Of a DNA stretch of 64,000 nucleotides, positions 27,001 to 34,681 are shown piece by piece; the stretch's first letter is position 1; each line of letters starts with the position of its first letter. The notes beneath the pieces are model-generated. The model saw only the letters and a list, made by a program, of their open reading frames with translations. It was not told the origin of the DNA and did not search any database. This DNA is from Bog-950 sp964423405. GTDB lineage: Bacteria; Bacteroidota; Bacteroidia; Chitinophagales; LD1. The stretch spans positions 62,001 to 126,000 of the forward strand of contig CAYREY010000002.1 in the NCBI GenBank assembly GCA_964423405.1. The letters run 5' to 3'. The position numbers and the translations under genes are program-made.

Positions 27001-28418
27001 GGCACCGGTAGCCCCTGTGCGTTGGTTACACGCAGGTTCATGGTTACCTTTTCGCGCGGTTGGTAAAACTGCTTATCGGTGGTTACACTAATATTCAGCT
27101 GTTCATCGCGGTTGGTAAATACCAATCGTTCGGCGCGGGCTATGCCTTTGCTATCAAACAGCGTAACCTGCGATACGCCCACCGGAAAACCGGCCGTGTT
27201 TATTTTAAGCAGGTTATTGCCTTTTACAGCATTAAAAGCTTTGGCATAGTATATCACCCCGCGTGTTTGTGCCACTACCGATAGCTGTTCGTTTTGCCAG
27301 CTGTGTATGTGCAGGTCTATATTACCTGCAGTTTGGTTAGCCTTTACCACATACCCCACTTTCAATGCTTCTGGCAGGTTGTACTCATCCAGTATGCCGG
27401 CAGGTTTGGTTAAGCGGGCGCGGTAGGTTTGGCCGGGTTGCGGCGTAAGTTCAACACTACCCATACCAAAGTGGTAGCTGCTGAATGTAGTTACAAAGGC
27501 CCCTTTCGAATCTACAATAATACCTTCTACATCGGCAGGCTTACCAAATTCGTTCAGCGCGCGGAAAGCAACGCGCGAGCTAACGCCGGTAACCATATCG
27601 CCACCTTCAGCAAAAAAACCCATACTTATTTTATTTAATACAATTGGTACACTGCGCGAAATACTCTCGGTACTGCCTTCATATTGTATCAGGGCATTTA
27701 TAAGCCCGTCAACTGTGCTCAGGTTTCCGGGCAGGGTAAAGGTAAGTTTGGCTTTGCCGGTATTGTCGGTAGTAACGCTGTTGTCGTGCAGCTGTTTACC
27801 ATCGAGCGAGGCGGTAAATTTTACTTTGGTGTGGGCTAGTGGCTGGTTGGTATTGGTGTTCAGCTCCAGCAGGGCTACTACCTCATCGCCCTTACCGTAT
27901 GCTTTCTTTTCAAAATCAAGTTTCATTTTAAGGCGGGGCATTACCACGCTTTGTATGGTAATATCTTTTTCGAACCGGTAACTGTTTTCATCGTTCTTCT
28001 GCCACTCGGTGTATGCTTTTATTTTATAGATACCGCCCGGATGGCTGGACAGGTCAAAATCGCCCTGCGCTACCCCGTTTTTAGCTACCAGCTTTATGTG
28101 TTTTTCTACCGAGCCTTTAGGGGTAATAAATTCAATATGTACAATATCGCTGTTGCCTGAAGGTTTCAGTGTTTTTTCATCGCGTATAAATGCACTGAAC
28201 CAGATTGTTTCGCCGGGTTTATAAAGTGTTTTATCGGTTTGTACATACACCCGGTCCTGCGATGTATTGTTATAAAAAATCTTAAAACTCTGTTTCAGCG
28301 ATTTAACCAGTTCGTTATCGAATACTTCGGTATCGATGATGGCGATGGCTGCCATTACAATGGTTGCAGACAGGAGCAATAGGCTTGATGTGGTGAGAGG
28401 CTTGATTAATTTCTGCAT
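24054..28418 (-). CDS. Alpha-2-macroglobulin family protein
   Basis: 1454 residues. A hydrophobic N-terminus is followed by MG1/MG2 domains (VYVQTDKTLYKPGETIWFSAF near 55-80). A carboxypeptidase-like beta domain lies near 560-640, followed by a charged linker with many Ala, Glu and Lys residues. The macroglobulin core (FATTLYWNGSVTTDRSGRAKVEF) precedes a thioester motif GCFEQ with Cys983, then an alpha-alpha toroid (to about 1250) and a receptor-like beta domain. Bacterial A2M traps or covalently binds proteases in the periplasm or at the surface. There is no penicillin-binding protein PbpC gene beside it, the usual partner in Proteobacteria. Confidence 0.9.
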   Translation of the reverse strand: MQKLIKPLTTSSLLLLSATIVMAAIAIIDTEVFDNELVKSLKQSFKIFYNNTSQDRVYVQTDKTLYKPGETIWFSAFIRDEKTLKPSGNSDIVHIEFITPKGSVEKHIKLVAKNGVAQGDFDLSSHPGGIYKIKAYTEWQKNDENSYRFEKDITIQSVVMPRLKMKLDFEKKAYGKGDEVVALLELNTNTNQPLAHTKVKFTASLDGKQLHDNSVTTDNTGKAKLTFTLPGNLSTVDGLINALIQYEGSTESISRSVPIVLNKISMGFFAEGGDMVTGVSSRVAFRALNEFGKPADVEGIIVDSKGAFVTTFSSYHFGMGSVELTPQPGQTYRARLTKPAGILDEYNLPEALKVGYVVKANQTAGNIDLHIHSWQNEQLSVVAQTRGVIYYAKAFNAVKGNNLLKINTAGFPVGVSQVTLFDSKGIARAERLVFTNRDEQLNISVTTDKQFYQPREKVTMNLRVTNAQGLPVPGTFALSVVDDNLLTFTDDKQGNILARILLEPDLKEKVEEANFYFDKKEEKATQALDLLLMTSGWRRYNWEQITSGDIPAMAIAGEKAELSGIIYDGYNSKPLAGATVKLKETGKAVMTDANGRFTLSRFDVSRYNQVEVSATGYQTQTQTVYNYGNNTVYYLYDNRYRRYDYEAIPMAAGAVAEERMVDMAAVEIKQVKGLNRAVKKDKAEEKNVVFAEDAVAKDVAPIPAEPDMQEKEEDYKVLRGAEVQTKVADGRWADMDNFDRKIAAQNQVVFYRAKEFPKRKYSVADTTRNDFATTLYWNGSVTTDRSGRAKVEFVTSDLISSFRTTVEGFGDDGSIGHAEANLSTNLPFVLDTKIPAEVVAGDKMMIPVFIKNNSDKDAQGTLEVNSTNQLMVSNQPGNVLIPAGQSKLIYLEAIANNTIGAGTLQIKFTSPVFSDAVTRAVNVVAKGFPATISLSGQDMEKAFVINPVNVVPGSMKVTFNAYPNIMSELMSGVESILREPYGCFEQTSSSNYPNIMVLQYLKSMKIDDPKLQARATKLLDDGYKKLVAFETKENGYEWFGAAPAHEALTAYGLMEFVDMKNVYPGVDDKMIDRTVNLLLGKRDGNGGFKKNPRALDSFGAADEDVTNAYIVYALSEAGYKDIAKELAAVEKEARKSGDPYTMALCANALYNTGENARGDEMVARLINARGEVGFWSGKKHSITRSTGQSLKTETTSLILLALLKAQNPDVQAISSAVKFLVGARSGYGGFGSTQATILALKALTKYAEYSKRTDEAGTIELLINGKVVAQKDFAKGERNNIAIDGLEQYVAQGKQQVEVRYKGCKQPLPYAVNISYSTSLPESAKECAVNLDARFSGKQVKVGETLRLSATLKNKTAQGQPMTMAILGIPAGFSAQPWQLKEMQEKGIIDFYEIAGNNIACYYRCLAPGEQKQINLDLKAELPGEYDTPASAAYLYYTNEHKHWAATGKVFVNP

Positions 28419-28574
28419 GGCTTATATCGTTTGTTTATGCAGTAGAGATGCGATGCTGCAATAAATTCCATAAAGCGGTTGCAGCCTTGTTGGTGTAATA
28501 GACAGAACATTATTATACACAGTATCGTAAAACATCTATATTTATTGCACAACCATAACCGCAACCAATAAACT

Positions 28575-29144
28575 GTGCTGTTACCCGATAGGAAACGTCT
28601 TTTTTATCTGAGTTGGCTTACCCTGGGTGGTATGAGCGCTATTGGCATTTTGCTTATTAACTACCTGCAACACCGCGATGTAAGCGATACACTTACCGGT
28701 GGCCCCAAGAACTATTACCTGCAAACGGTAAGTGGTTTGTTTTTTGGTAGCCTGGCGGCTTTGCTGGGGGTGGCGTTTATCAATATCAAGCGGTTTAAAA
28801 ACGTGCGTACATTTTTCGAAGGGCTGGTAGGTGAAATAAACCCCTCGCTGCTGCATATCTTCTTCTATTCGTTTTGTGCAGGGGTGGGCGAAGAAATTTT
28901 GTTTCGTGCCGGTGTACAGCCGCTGATAGGTATATGGCCGGCAGCCATGTTGTTTGTGTTTTTGCATGGCTACCTGAACCCCACTAACATGAACATGACC
29001 ATATACGGAACATTTTTAATAATTGTGTCGGCCGGGTTTGGATACCTTTTTAAGTATTTTGGCTTGCTTAGTTCGGCTATTGCGCACATTATTTACGATA
29101 TAGCTATATTTAGCGTGCTTAAATACTCGGAGCGCCGGCGGTAA
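28575..29144 (+). CDS. CPBP family intramembrane metalloprotease
   Basis: 189 residues with five or so membrane segments. The Abi/CPBP motifs are present: EEILFR (Glu106, Glu107, Arg111), a His at 131 in FVFLHG and a third His171 with Asp175 in SAIAHIIYD. The start is a GTG at 28575; no upstream ATG is available. CPBP proteases cut within the membrane; some mature prenyl proteins or give bacteriocin immunity. The gene is divergent from the alpha-2-macroglobulin and 45 bp ahead of a PAP2-type gene. Confidence 0.85.
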   Translation: MLLPDRKRLFYLSWLTLGGMSAIGILLINYLQHRDVSDTLTGGPKNYYLQTVSGLFFGSLAALLGVAFINIKRFKNVRTFFEGLVGEINPSLLHIFFYSFCAGVGEEILFRAGVQPLIGIWPAAMLFVFLHGYLNPTNMNMTIYGTFLIIVSAGFGYLFKYFGLLSSAIAHIIYDIAIFSVLKYSERRR

Positions 29145-29153
29145 GCCGGATGG

Positions 29154-29185
29154 ATTGGCTTGTTTATTTATAATTTATAAATTTG
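29154..29185 (+). promoter_or_regulatory. Promoter overlapping the start of the PAP2-type gene
   Basis: ATTG at 29154-29157 and TAAATTTG at 29178-29185, 20 nt apart. The -7 box ends only 4 nt before the ATG at 29190, so a transcript from here would have almost no leader. Confidence 0.5.
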
Positions 29186-29189
29186 TAAT

Positions 29190-29864
29190 ATGCTGGAAGA
29201 ACTACAGAGAATACCCGCCGCGTGGCGAAGCGTGAGAGGTTCCAGAAGTTTCAGGAACCAACTGGTGTTTGCCCTGTTACTTTTTGTGGTGGCACACCTG
29301 CATAATTTTTATTGCCTGCGCATTTGGCAGGAGAGGCCCGGTACAGTAATTAACGATATAATTCTGAACCTGCTGCCGCCTTCAGATTTTTCGTTGCCTA
29401 TTTTCTTTTTCGAGTACTCGGCGCTGCTGTTGGCGGTATTGTTTATTATACCTTACCCCGACAGGCTGGTGAAAGGCCTGCAGATGTATGCGCTGATGAT
29501 TGTAGCCCGTACTGTTAGCATATACCTGGTGCCGCTTGAGCCACCCCGCGATATGGTAGCCCTGTGGGACCCTATGGCAAATCTGTTTCTACACACCAGT
29601 ACTACGTTTGTAACCAAAGACCTTTTCTTTTCGGGCCATATTGCCACGCTAAGCCTGGTGTTGCTGCTGGTAGAGAACCGGTATGTAAAAAGCTGGATAT
29701 TTTTCTGTACCGTGGTGGTAGGTTCGCTTATATTGTGGCAACATGTGCATTATAGCACCGATGTAGCTTTTGCCCCGCTGGTATCGTATGCGGCTTACCG
29801 CTTTGTGTTATACATACACCGCCAAACCCAATACGGGCTGGAGGTATCTAACTCTAATTATTAA
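29190..29864 (+). CDS. PAP2/sphingomyelin synthase-like membrane phosphatase
   Basis: 224 residues with about six membrane helices. The catalytic motifs match the PAP2_C (SMS) group: SGHIATL (His150) and HYSTD (His187, Asp191). The spacing of four residues between the second His and the Asp is the same as in sphingomyelin synthases. In bacteria such proteins act as lipid phosphatases or head-group transferases; the substrate here is open. It is 45 bp after the CPBP gene and ends at a long bidirectional terminator. Confidence 0.85.
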   Translation: MLEELQRIPAAWRSVRGSRSFRNQLVFALLLFVVAHLHNFYCLRIWQERPGTVINDIILNLLPPSDFSLPIFFFEYSALLLAVLFIIPYPDRLVKGLQMYALMIVARTVSIYLVPLEPPRDMVALWDPMANLFLHTSTTFVTKDLFFSGHIATLSLVLLLVENRYVKSWIFFCTVVVGSLILWQHVHYSTDVAFAPLVSYAAYRFVLYIHRQTQYGLEVSNSNY

Positions 29865-29877
29865 TACTTACGTTATC

Positions 29878-29919
29878 ATAAAACAGAAAGGCCCCGCATG
29901 CGGGGCCTTTCTGTTTTAT
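29878..29919. terminator. Palindromic bidirectional terminator
   Basis: A 42-bp perfect palindrome centred on catg (core ggccccgc/gcggggcc) with flanking A and T runs. It separates convergent genes at 29864 and 29936. Confidence 0.93.
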
Positions 29920-29935
29920 GAGGTTACAATATGTT

Positions 29936-31429
29936 TTATCTAACCAGGGTAACGTTGCCTTTGGCAGTTTTACCTTTGGCGCTGCCTTCAAACTGGTATT
30001 CGCATAACCATACATAAACGCCCAGCGGTTGTTTTATGCCCTGGTAAACACCATCCCAGCCATCGCTGTACTGGTCAGATTCGAATACCTTTTCGCCCCA
30101 GCGGTTGTACACCTGTAGTTTATACTTGCTCAGGTTCTTGTTTAATGCGCGGAACACATCGTTTACCCCATCGCCGTTTGGCGAAAAGCCGGTAGGTATC
30201 AGCAACTCCGGGTTTACAACTGTTACAATCAGCGAGTCGGCAATGGTACAGCCGGCATCATCCGATACGGTAAGCAGATATTGAGTAGTAAGTTCGGGTG
30301 AGGCATCGGGTGTTTTACAATCGGCGCAGGTAAGTGCGGTAGGTGGGGTCCAGGTGTACGATGCTACCGAGGCGGCACTGATAGCCGGGTTGAACGTAGT
30401 TGATTCGCCCTGGTTTATCTCTACATCGGGGCCGGCATTAACTGTAAATTTTTTACGTGCCAATGCAAACGGCTCTGGTTGAAAATCGGCTACTGCATTA
30501 ACGCTTACTGCCGATAGGCCATAGCCACTGCCCGCTGTTGGTGCGCCCAGGTAGTTCCAGCGGTTAGGGGTATCCCAGTGGGCCTGGTCGGTCCAGCTAC
30601 CATCGGCAGCTGCATCAAAAAACATTTTTAAATCGGCCGCATCGGCACCGGCAGTTTGGTACAGGTGGTGGTAAAACACCGGGTTAACCAAACACAACTG
30701 GTCGTCGAGCGTAGTTACGTTGTAGCCATCGTTGGTGGCATCGCCTTTTACTACCATAGCACCGTAGGTATTAGCATTGGCACCGGCAGGGGTAAACTCT
30801 ATAGGGCGGAAAATACTGGGCGGGTTATTGTAGCCTGGCGAACCTACCGGGTACACATAAGCCACCGGTTGGTTGGTAGCACGGGCCAGGTAGCCACCGC
30901 TTACCGAGCTTACAAAACCGTTGGTACGTGTAATAGCCGATACGTTGGTGTTGCTTACCAGCATGGTGTTTACATCGGTAGCCAGTTCGGCATCGTTAAG
31001 GGCCAGTAGCCCGGTTACTTCGGCGTTTACACCTTGCTGGCGCTTAATTACGCTGCCACCACCCAGGTTAAGGTTGTTGAATGTAGTAGCAGCAGTACCG
31101 GTAATTAACTGGTTGGCGCCGTACATATCTACCCAGCTATTGCTGCCGGCGTACAGGCCATTGTTTATCCAGTTGCCGCTCAGGCGTATGGTATCGGTAG
31201 CAGCGTTAATAGCACCATCGTTGGTAATGTCGCCCTCTACTATAAGGGTGCCGGCATTATCAATAATACCTGCGCCACCGGTTTGTGTATTGTAAAGCGA
31301 GTTGGTTTTAACCACCATCAGTGCGCCGTCTTTCATATAAATATCGGCCCCGTTGTTATTAAACAAGGCTTGTGCGGCTGCGCTACCGGCAATAGAAAAA
31401 CCCAACAGCAAAAAGTACAGTTTTTTCAT
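29936..31429 (-). CDS. T9SS type B exported protein
   Basis: 497 residues with signal peptide (MKKLYFLLLGFSIAGSAAAQA). The first half is repetitive and beta-rich (VEGDITNDGAIN, TIRLSGNWINNG), suggesting a surface domain. An Ig/PKD-like domain (about 330-400) follows. The C-terminus is the gliding-motility type B sorting domain (PTGFSPNGDGVNDVFRAL, VYNRWGEKVFESD, GNVTLVR). No PorP gene is adjacent, unlike the operon at 16841, so it may use a distant partner. The function of the mature part is unknown. Confidence 0.9.
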   Translation of the reverse strand: MKKLYFLLLGFSIAGSAAAQALFNNNGADIYMKDGALMVVKTNSLYNTQTGGAGIIDNAGTLIVEGDITNDGAINAATDTIRLSGNWINNGLYAGSNSWVDMYGANQLITGTAATTFNNLNLGGGSVIKRQQGVNAEVTGLLALNDAELATDVNTMLVSNTNVSAITRTNGFVSSVSGGYLARATNQPVAYVYPVGSPGYNNPPSIFRPIEFTPAGANANTYGAMVVKGDATNDGYNVTTLDDQLCLVNPVFYHHLYQTAGADAADLKMFFDAAADGSWTDQAHWDTPNRWNYLGAPTAGSGYGLSAVSVNAVADFQPEPFALARKKFTVNAGPDVEINQGESTTFNPAISAASVASYTWTPPTALTCADCKTPDASPELTTQYLLTVSDDAGCTIADSLIVTVVNPELLIPTGFSPNGDGVNDVFRALNKNLSKYKLQVYNRWGEKVFESDQYSDGWDGVYQGIKQPLGVYVWLCEYQFEGSAKGKTAKGNVTLVR

Positions 31430-31643
31430 ATACCTGAAAGGGATTTGGATACAGGCAGTTAAAATAAGGTTTTTTGTTTAAATGCTCAATTATTGCCGGT
31501 TAATCTTGTTTTATAGTTAAAAACGAAATTTTACTGCATAAAAGGCTTGTTTACAAAACCATACTTCAACAAAATACGGTTGAGTAGTTGCCTGCCCCTG
31601 CCCGACAGCACGGGCTAACTTAGCGCCAAACAATTTTATTACG

Positions 31644-32615
31644 ATGAAGAAACTTACTGTAACCGCCAGCGTGCTATGTATGCTATTGCTATCCAGCTGT
31701 CTGGTATCTAAAAAGAAATACGACGAGCAGGTAGCCCTGGCCGATAAATACAAAACCGAGAAAGAAGATTGTAACGAAAAGCTGAATGCTGCCAACGCTA
31801 CTATTGATGACCTGAATAAGCAGATAGCCAACCTGGGTGCCGAGATTCAGAAGCTGAAGGATAGCAACGCTACGCTGGAGGATAAGAACAAGCGGCTGAG
31901 TGCCCTGAAAGCCGAAAGCGATGCTATTTGCCAAAAGGTAAAAGAACAACTGGACCAGATAACCAACTCATCGGCGGCAGAGAAAGATAAACTGCTGCGC
32001 CAGCTGGCCGACCGCGAGCGCGACCTGATGAACAAGGCTGCCGAACTGGATAAACTGAGCCGCGAGCTGAACGACCGCGATGCCCGCCTGCGCGAAATGG
32101 AGGCCCTGATTGCCCGTAAAGATTCGGCGGTACAGGCCCTGAAAAGCAAAATGCTGGAAGCGCTGAAAGGCTTTAACGCCGGCGACCTTACGGTATATGA
32201 AAAAGACGGAAAGATATATGTGGCACTTAGCGATAAACTATTGTTTACCAGTGGTAGCTATACGGTAGAGCCGCGCGGTAAAGAGGCCCTGAAAAAGATA
32301 GCCGAGGTGTTGAACAAGCAGGCTGATATATCGATAATGGTAGAGGGCCATACCGATAGCAAGCCGTACGTATCTAACACCAGCGGGCCTATTAACAGCA
32401 ACTGGGATTTGAGCGTAATGCGTGCCAGCAGTGTAACCAAGCTACTGGTAGATGATTATAAGCTGGAGGCCAGCCGCGTAACACCGGCGGGCAGGGGGCA
32501 GTATTTTCCGGTAGAGAGCAACGATACACCGGAAGGCCGCAGCAAAAACCGCCGTATAGAGATAGTGCTGGAGCCTGATATGAAAGGCATAATGAACATA
32601 CTGAACGGCAATTAA
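31644..32615 (+). CDS. OmpA family lipoprotein with coiled coil
   Basis: 323 residues. A lipoprotein signal (LCMLLLSSCLVSKKKYDEQ) leads into a long coiled coil (about 30-170), rich in Lys, Glu, Asp and Leu heptads. The C-terminal OmpA peptidoglycan-binding domain (about 195-310) has VEGHTDSKPY and GQYFPVESNDTPEGRSKNRRIEI. It is probably a tether between the outer membrane and the cell wall. The gene is divergent from the type B protein; a strong terminator follows. Confidence 0.92.
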   Translation: MKKLTVTASVLCMLLLSSCLVSKKKYDEQVALADKYKTEKEDCNEKLNAANATIDDLNKQIANLGAEIQKLKDSNATLEDKNKRLSALKAESDAICQKVKEQLDQITNSSAAEKDKLLRQLADRERDLMNKAAELDKLSRELNDRDARLREMEALIARKDSAVQALKSKMLEALKGFNAGDLTVYEKDGKIYVALSDKLLFTSGSYTVEPRGKEALKKIAEVLNKQADISIMVEGHTDSKPYVSNTSGPINSNWDLSVMRASSVTKLLVDDYKLEASRVTPAGRGQYFPVESNDTPEGRSKNRRIEIVLEPDMKGIMNILNGN

Positions 32616-32639
32616 TAGTATCTGCCAACTTTTGCAAAA

Positions 32640-32672
32640 GCGGTACTGCCCAAGGCAGTACCGCTTTTTTTG
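32640..32672 (+). terminator. Rho-independent terminator after the OmpA lipoprotein gene
   Basis: Perfect 11-bp stem (32640-32650 with 32654-32664), loop caa, then a T-run. It lies inside the apparent upstream extension of the tatC frame, so that extension is not translated. Confidence 0.93.
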
Positions 32673-32709
32673 TTCACTAATCCATCAATCCATCTTTTAT
32701 ATTCGCGCC

Positions 32710-33543
32710 ATGTTTGCCAAAGAGAGGGAGAACCCCGAGGCCGAAATGGGTTTTTTTGAGCATGTAGAGGCGTTGCGCTGGCACCTGCTGCGCTCGGTTA
32801 TTGCCATTGTGGTATGTGCATCGGTAGTGGGGTACTATTACGATATAGTATTTGATAAGATAATACTGGGCATTACCTCTAAAGATTTTCCCACCTACCG
32901 GTTAATGTGCCAGGTAGGCGAGCGCCTGAACCTGAAAGAAGCTATATGTATAGATAAAGACATACCGCTGGTGTTGCAGAACATATCTATGTTCGGGCAG
33001 GTAACCCTGCTGGTGCAGTACTCGCTGATAATAGGGTTGGTGCTGGCTTTTCCATACCTGATTTTTGAAATGTGGCGTTTTGTGGCCCCGGCGCTGAACG
33101 AGAAGCAGCAAAAGAAAACATCGCAGATAATACTGGCCTGTTCGTTTTTCTTTTTTGTGGGGGTGCTGTTCTGCTACTTTATAATTATTCCCTTTTCGGT
33201 AAACTTTGCTGTCAACTTTTCTATCAGCAGTAAAATACAAAACATATTTACGGTAGAGAACTACATCGATTTTTTTACGGTAATGCTGCTGGCTATTGGC
33301 CTTGTGTTTGAGCTGCCTATGATAGTGTACTTCCTGTCGCGCTTTGGTATACTGGGCGCGCAAACCATGCGTAACGTGCGCCGCTATGCGGTGGTGGTAA
33401 TACTGATAGTGGCCGGCATACTTACTCCATCACCCGATGTGTTTACACAGGCGCTGGTAGCGGTGCCTATTTACTTTTTATACGAGTTCAGTATTTTTAT
33501 TGCAGCACGTAACGATAGAAAACGAACAGCACAATCAAACTAA
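32710..33543 (+). CDS. tatC: Sec-independent protein translocase TatC
   Basis: 277 residues from ATG 32710 (MFAKERENPEAEMGFFEHVEALRWHL); a longer frame from 32632 crosses the terminator and is rejected. Six membrane helices. The conserved N-terminal pattern (FFEHVEALRWHLLRS), the LAFPYLIFEMWRFVAPAL segment near 115 and the FELPMIVYFLSRFGIL segment near 195 identify TatC. It exports folded proteins across the inner membrane with TatA, which is not in this window. rpiB follows 13 bp later. Confidence 0.94.
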   Translation: MFAKERENPEAEMGFFEHVEALRWHLLRSVIAIVVCASVVGYYYDIVFDKIILGITSKDFPTYRLMCQVGERLNLKEAICIDKDIPLVLQNISMFGQVTLLVQYSLIIGLVLAFPYLIFEMWRFVAPALNEKQQKKTSQIILACSFFFFVGVLFCYFIIIPFSVNFAVNFSISSKIQNIFTVENYIDFFTVMLLAIGLVFELPMIVYFLSRFGILGAQTMRNVRRYAVVVILIVAGILTPSPDVFTQALVAVPIYFLYEFSIFIAARNDRKRTAQSN

Positions 33544-33556
33544 AAAAAAAAACAGT

Positions 33557-33985
33557 ATGCGCATAGCTTTTGGCGGCGACCATGCCGGATACGAATACAA
33601 ACAAGAATTGGTTAAAACCCTGCAGGAGCAGGGCTATGAGGTGAAAGACTTTGGCCCTTTTAGCGCCGATAGTGTTGACTACCCCGACTTTGTACACCCG
33701 GTAGCTACTGCTGTAGAGAACGGTGAATTTGATTTTGGTGTACTGATATGTGGCAGCGCCAACGGTGTGGCTATGACCGCCAATAAACACCAGGGCATAC
33801 GTGCCGGTATAGCCTGGGGTAAAGAACTGGCCCAGCTAACCCGCCAGCATAACAATGCCAACGTACTTTGTTTACCGGCCAGGTTTATATCGCTGGAGGT
33901 AGCAAAGGAATGTGTAGCTGCATTTTTAGAAACTGCGTTTGAAGGTGGCCGCCACCAGAACCGCGTAAACAAAATAAGCTGCTAA
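33557..33985 (+). CDS. rpiB: Ribose-5-phosphate isomerase B
   Basis: 142 residues from ATG 33557 (MRIAFGGDHAGYEYK). The RpiB/LacAB motifs are visible: GGDHAG at the N-terminus, FGVLICGSANGVAMTAN near 60-76 with the active-site Cys, and NVLCLPARF near 100. It interconverts ribose-5-phosphate and ribulose-5-phosphate in the pentose phosphate pathway. It is probably co-transcribed with tatC (13 bp upstream) and with the next gene. Confidence 0.92.
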   Translation: MRIAFGGDHAGYEYKQELVKTLQEQGYEVKDFGPFSADSVDYPDFVHPVATAVENGEFDFGVLICGSANGVAMTANKHQGIRAGIAWGKELAQLTRQHNNANVLCLPARFISLEVAKECVAAFLETAFEGGRHQNRVNKISC

Positions 33986-34021
33986 GCGTAGCACAGTTTT
34001 AAATACAAACCACAAATAAAT

Positions 34022-34558
34022 ATGGGCGATTATAATCTGGGCGTGGGCTCGCGTATAGAGCACCCCAAGTATGGCAAAGGTGTAATAGTAGATATGGACA
34101 CCGAGTATTACTCGATATGGTTTAAAGACGGCGGCTCTACCCGCGGCATAGCCCGCGATTTTGAAGGGCTTACCGTGCTGGAAAGAACAGCCGCCGATGT
34201 AGTGCCTATTACACTGGAAGATGTGAAGAAAGCCATCCGCGAAGTAGTAGAAGAGAAAAGCGATATGCAGGAGATAGTGCCACTGGCCAACCGGTGGAAC
34301 GATGGAATGCTGATTATTAAATCGGCCGACGCCAGCATACAGGCTAAGGAAGTGCCCATTGAAACATTCTTCCACAAAATAGTAATGCTGCGCGACCGCC
34401 TGCGGGTAATGGAGCAGAAGGTAAACGCCCACAGCAAACTAACCGATGAAGAGAAGATAGAGTTGCAGCAATACATATCGCGTATATACGGCTCGCTTAC
34501 TACGTTTAATGTGTTGTTTAAAAATGCAGAGGACCAGTTTAAGGGAACGGGAGGGTAA
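34022..34558 (+). CDS. Conserved protein with N-terminal small beta-barrel, unknown function
   Basis: 178 residues, no signal peptide. The start (GVGSRIEHPKYGKGVIVDM) looks like the small beta-barrel found at the C-terminus of UvrD/PcrA helicases, which binds protein or RNA partners. The rest is charged helix (LEDVKKAIREVVEEK and LRVMEQKVNAHSKLTDEEK). I do not recognise a named family. The position, 36 bp after rpiB, suggests one transcript. Confidence 0.6.
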   Translation: MGDYNLGVGSRIEHPKYGKGVIVDMDTEYYSIWFKDGGSTRGIARDFEGLTVLERTAADVVPITLEDVKKAIREVVEEKSDMQEIVPLANRWNDGMLIIKSADASIQAKEVPIETFFHKIVMLRDRLRVMEQKVNAHSKLTDEEKIELQQYISRIYGSLTTFNVLFKNAEDQFKGTGG

Positions 34559-34570
34559 GTAACTTTTGCC

Positions 34571-34584
34571 GTCATTGCGACGAG
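34571..34584 (+). repeat. Partial copy of the gtcattgcg repeat
   Basis: gtcattgcgacgag matches the start of the REP-like element at 8460 at 13 of 14 positions. The palindromic half is lost. Confidence 0.5.
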
Positions 34585-34621
34585 CACATTAGAATGTTAT
34601 TGATACTACCAATGCTTATAC

Positions 34622-34656
34622 AAAACAGCCCGTGCTTATTAAGCACGGGCTGTTTT
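34622..34656. terminator. Bidirectional terminator before the tryptophan dioxygenase gene
   Basis: 16-bp perfect stem (34622-34637 with 34641-34656), loop att, A-run and T-run in the arms, between convergent genes. Confidence 0.93.
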
Positions 34657-34681
34657 TATTTACAAGATAGCACAACGTTGT

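Noticed and set aside
32632..32709. Longer start for tatC
   Set aside because: The region is a strong terminator of the upstream gene and is not conserved.
33500..33556. Longer start for rpiB
   Set aside because: It overlaps tatC and adds a non-conserved 19-residue leader; the family starts at MRIAFGGDHAG.
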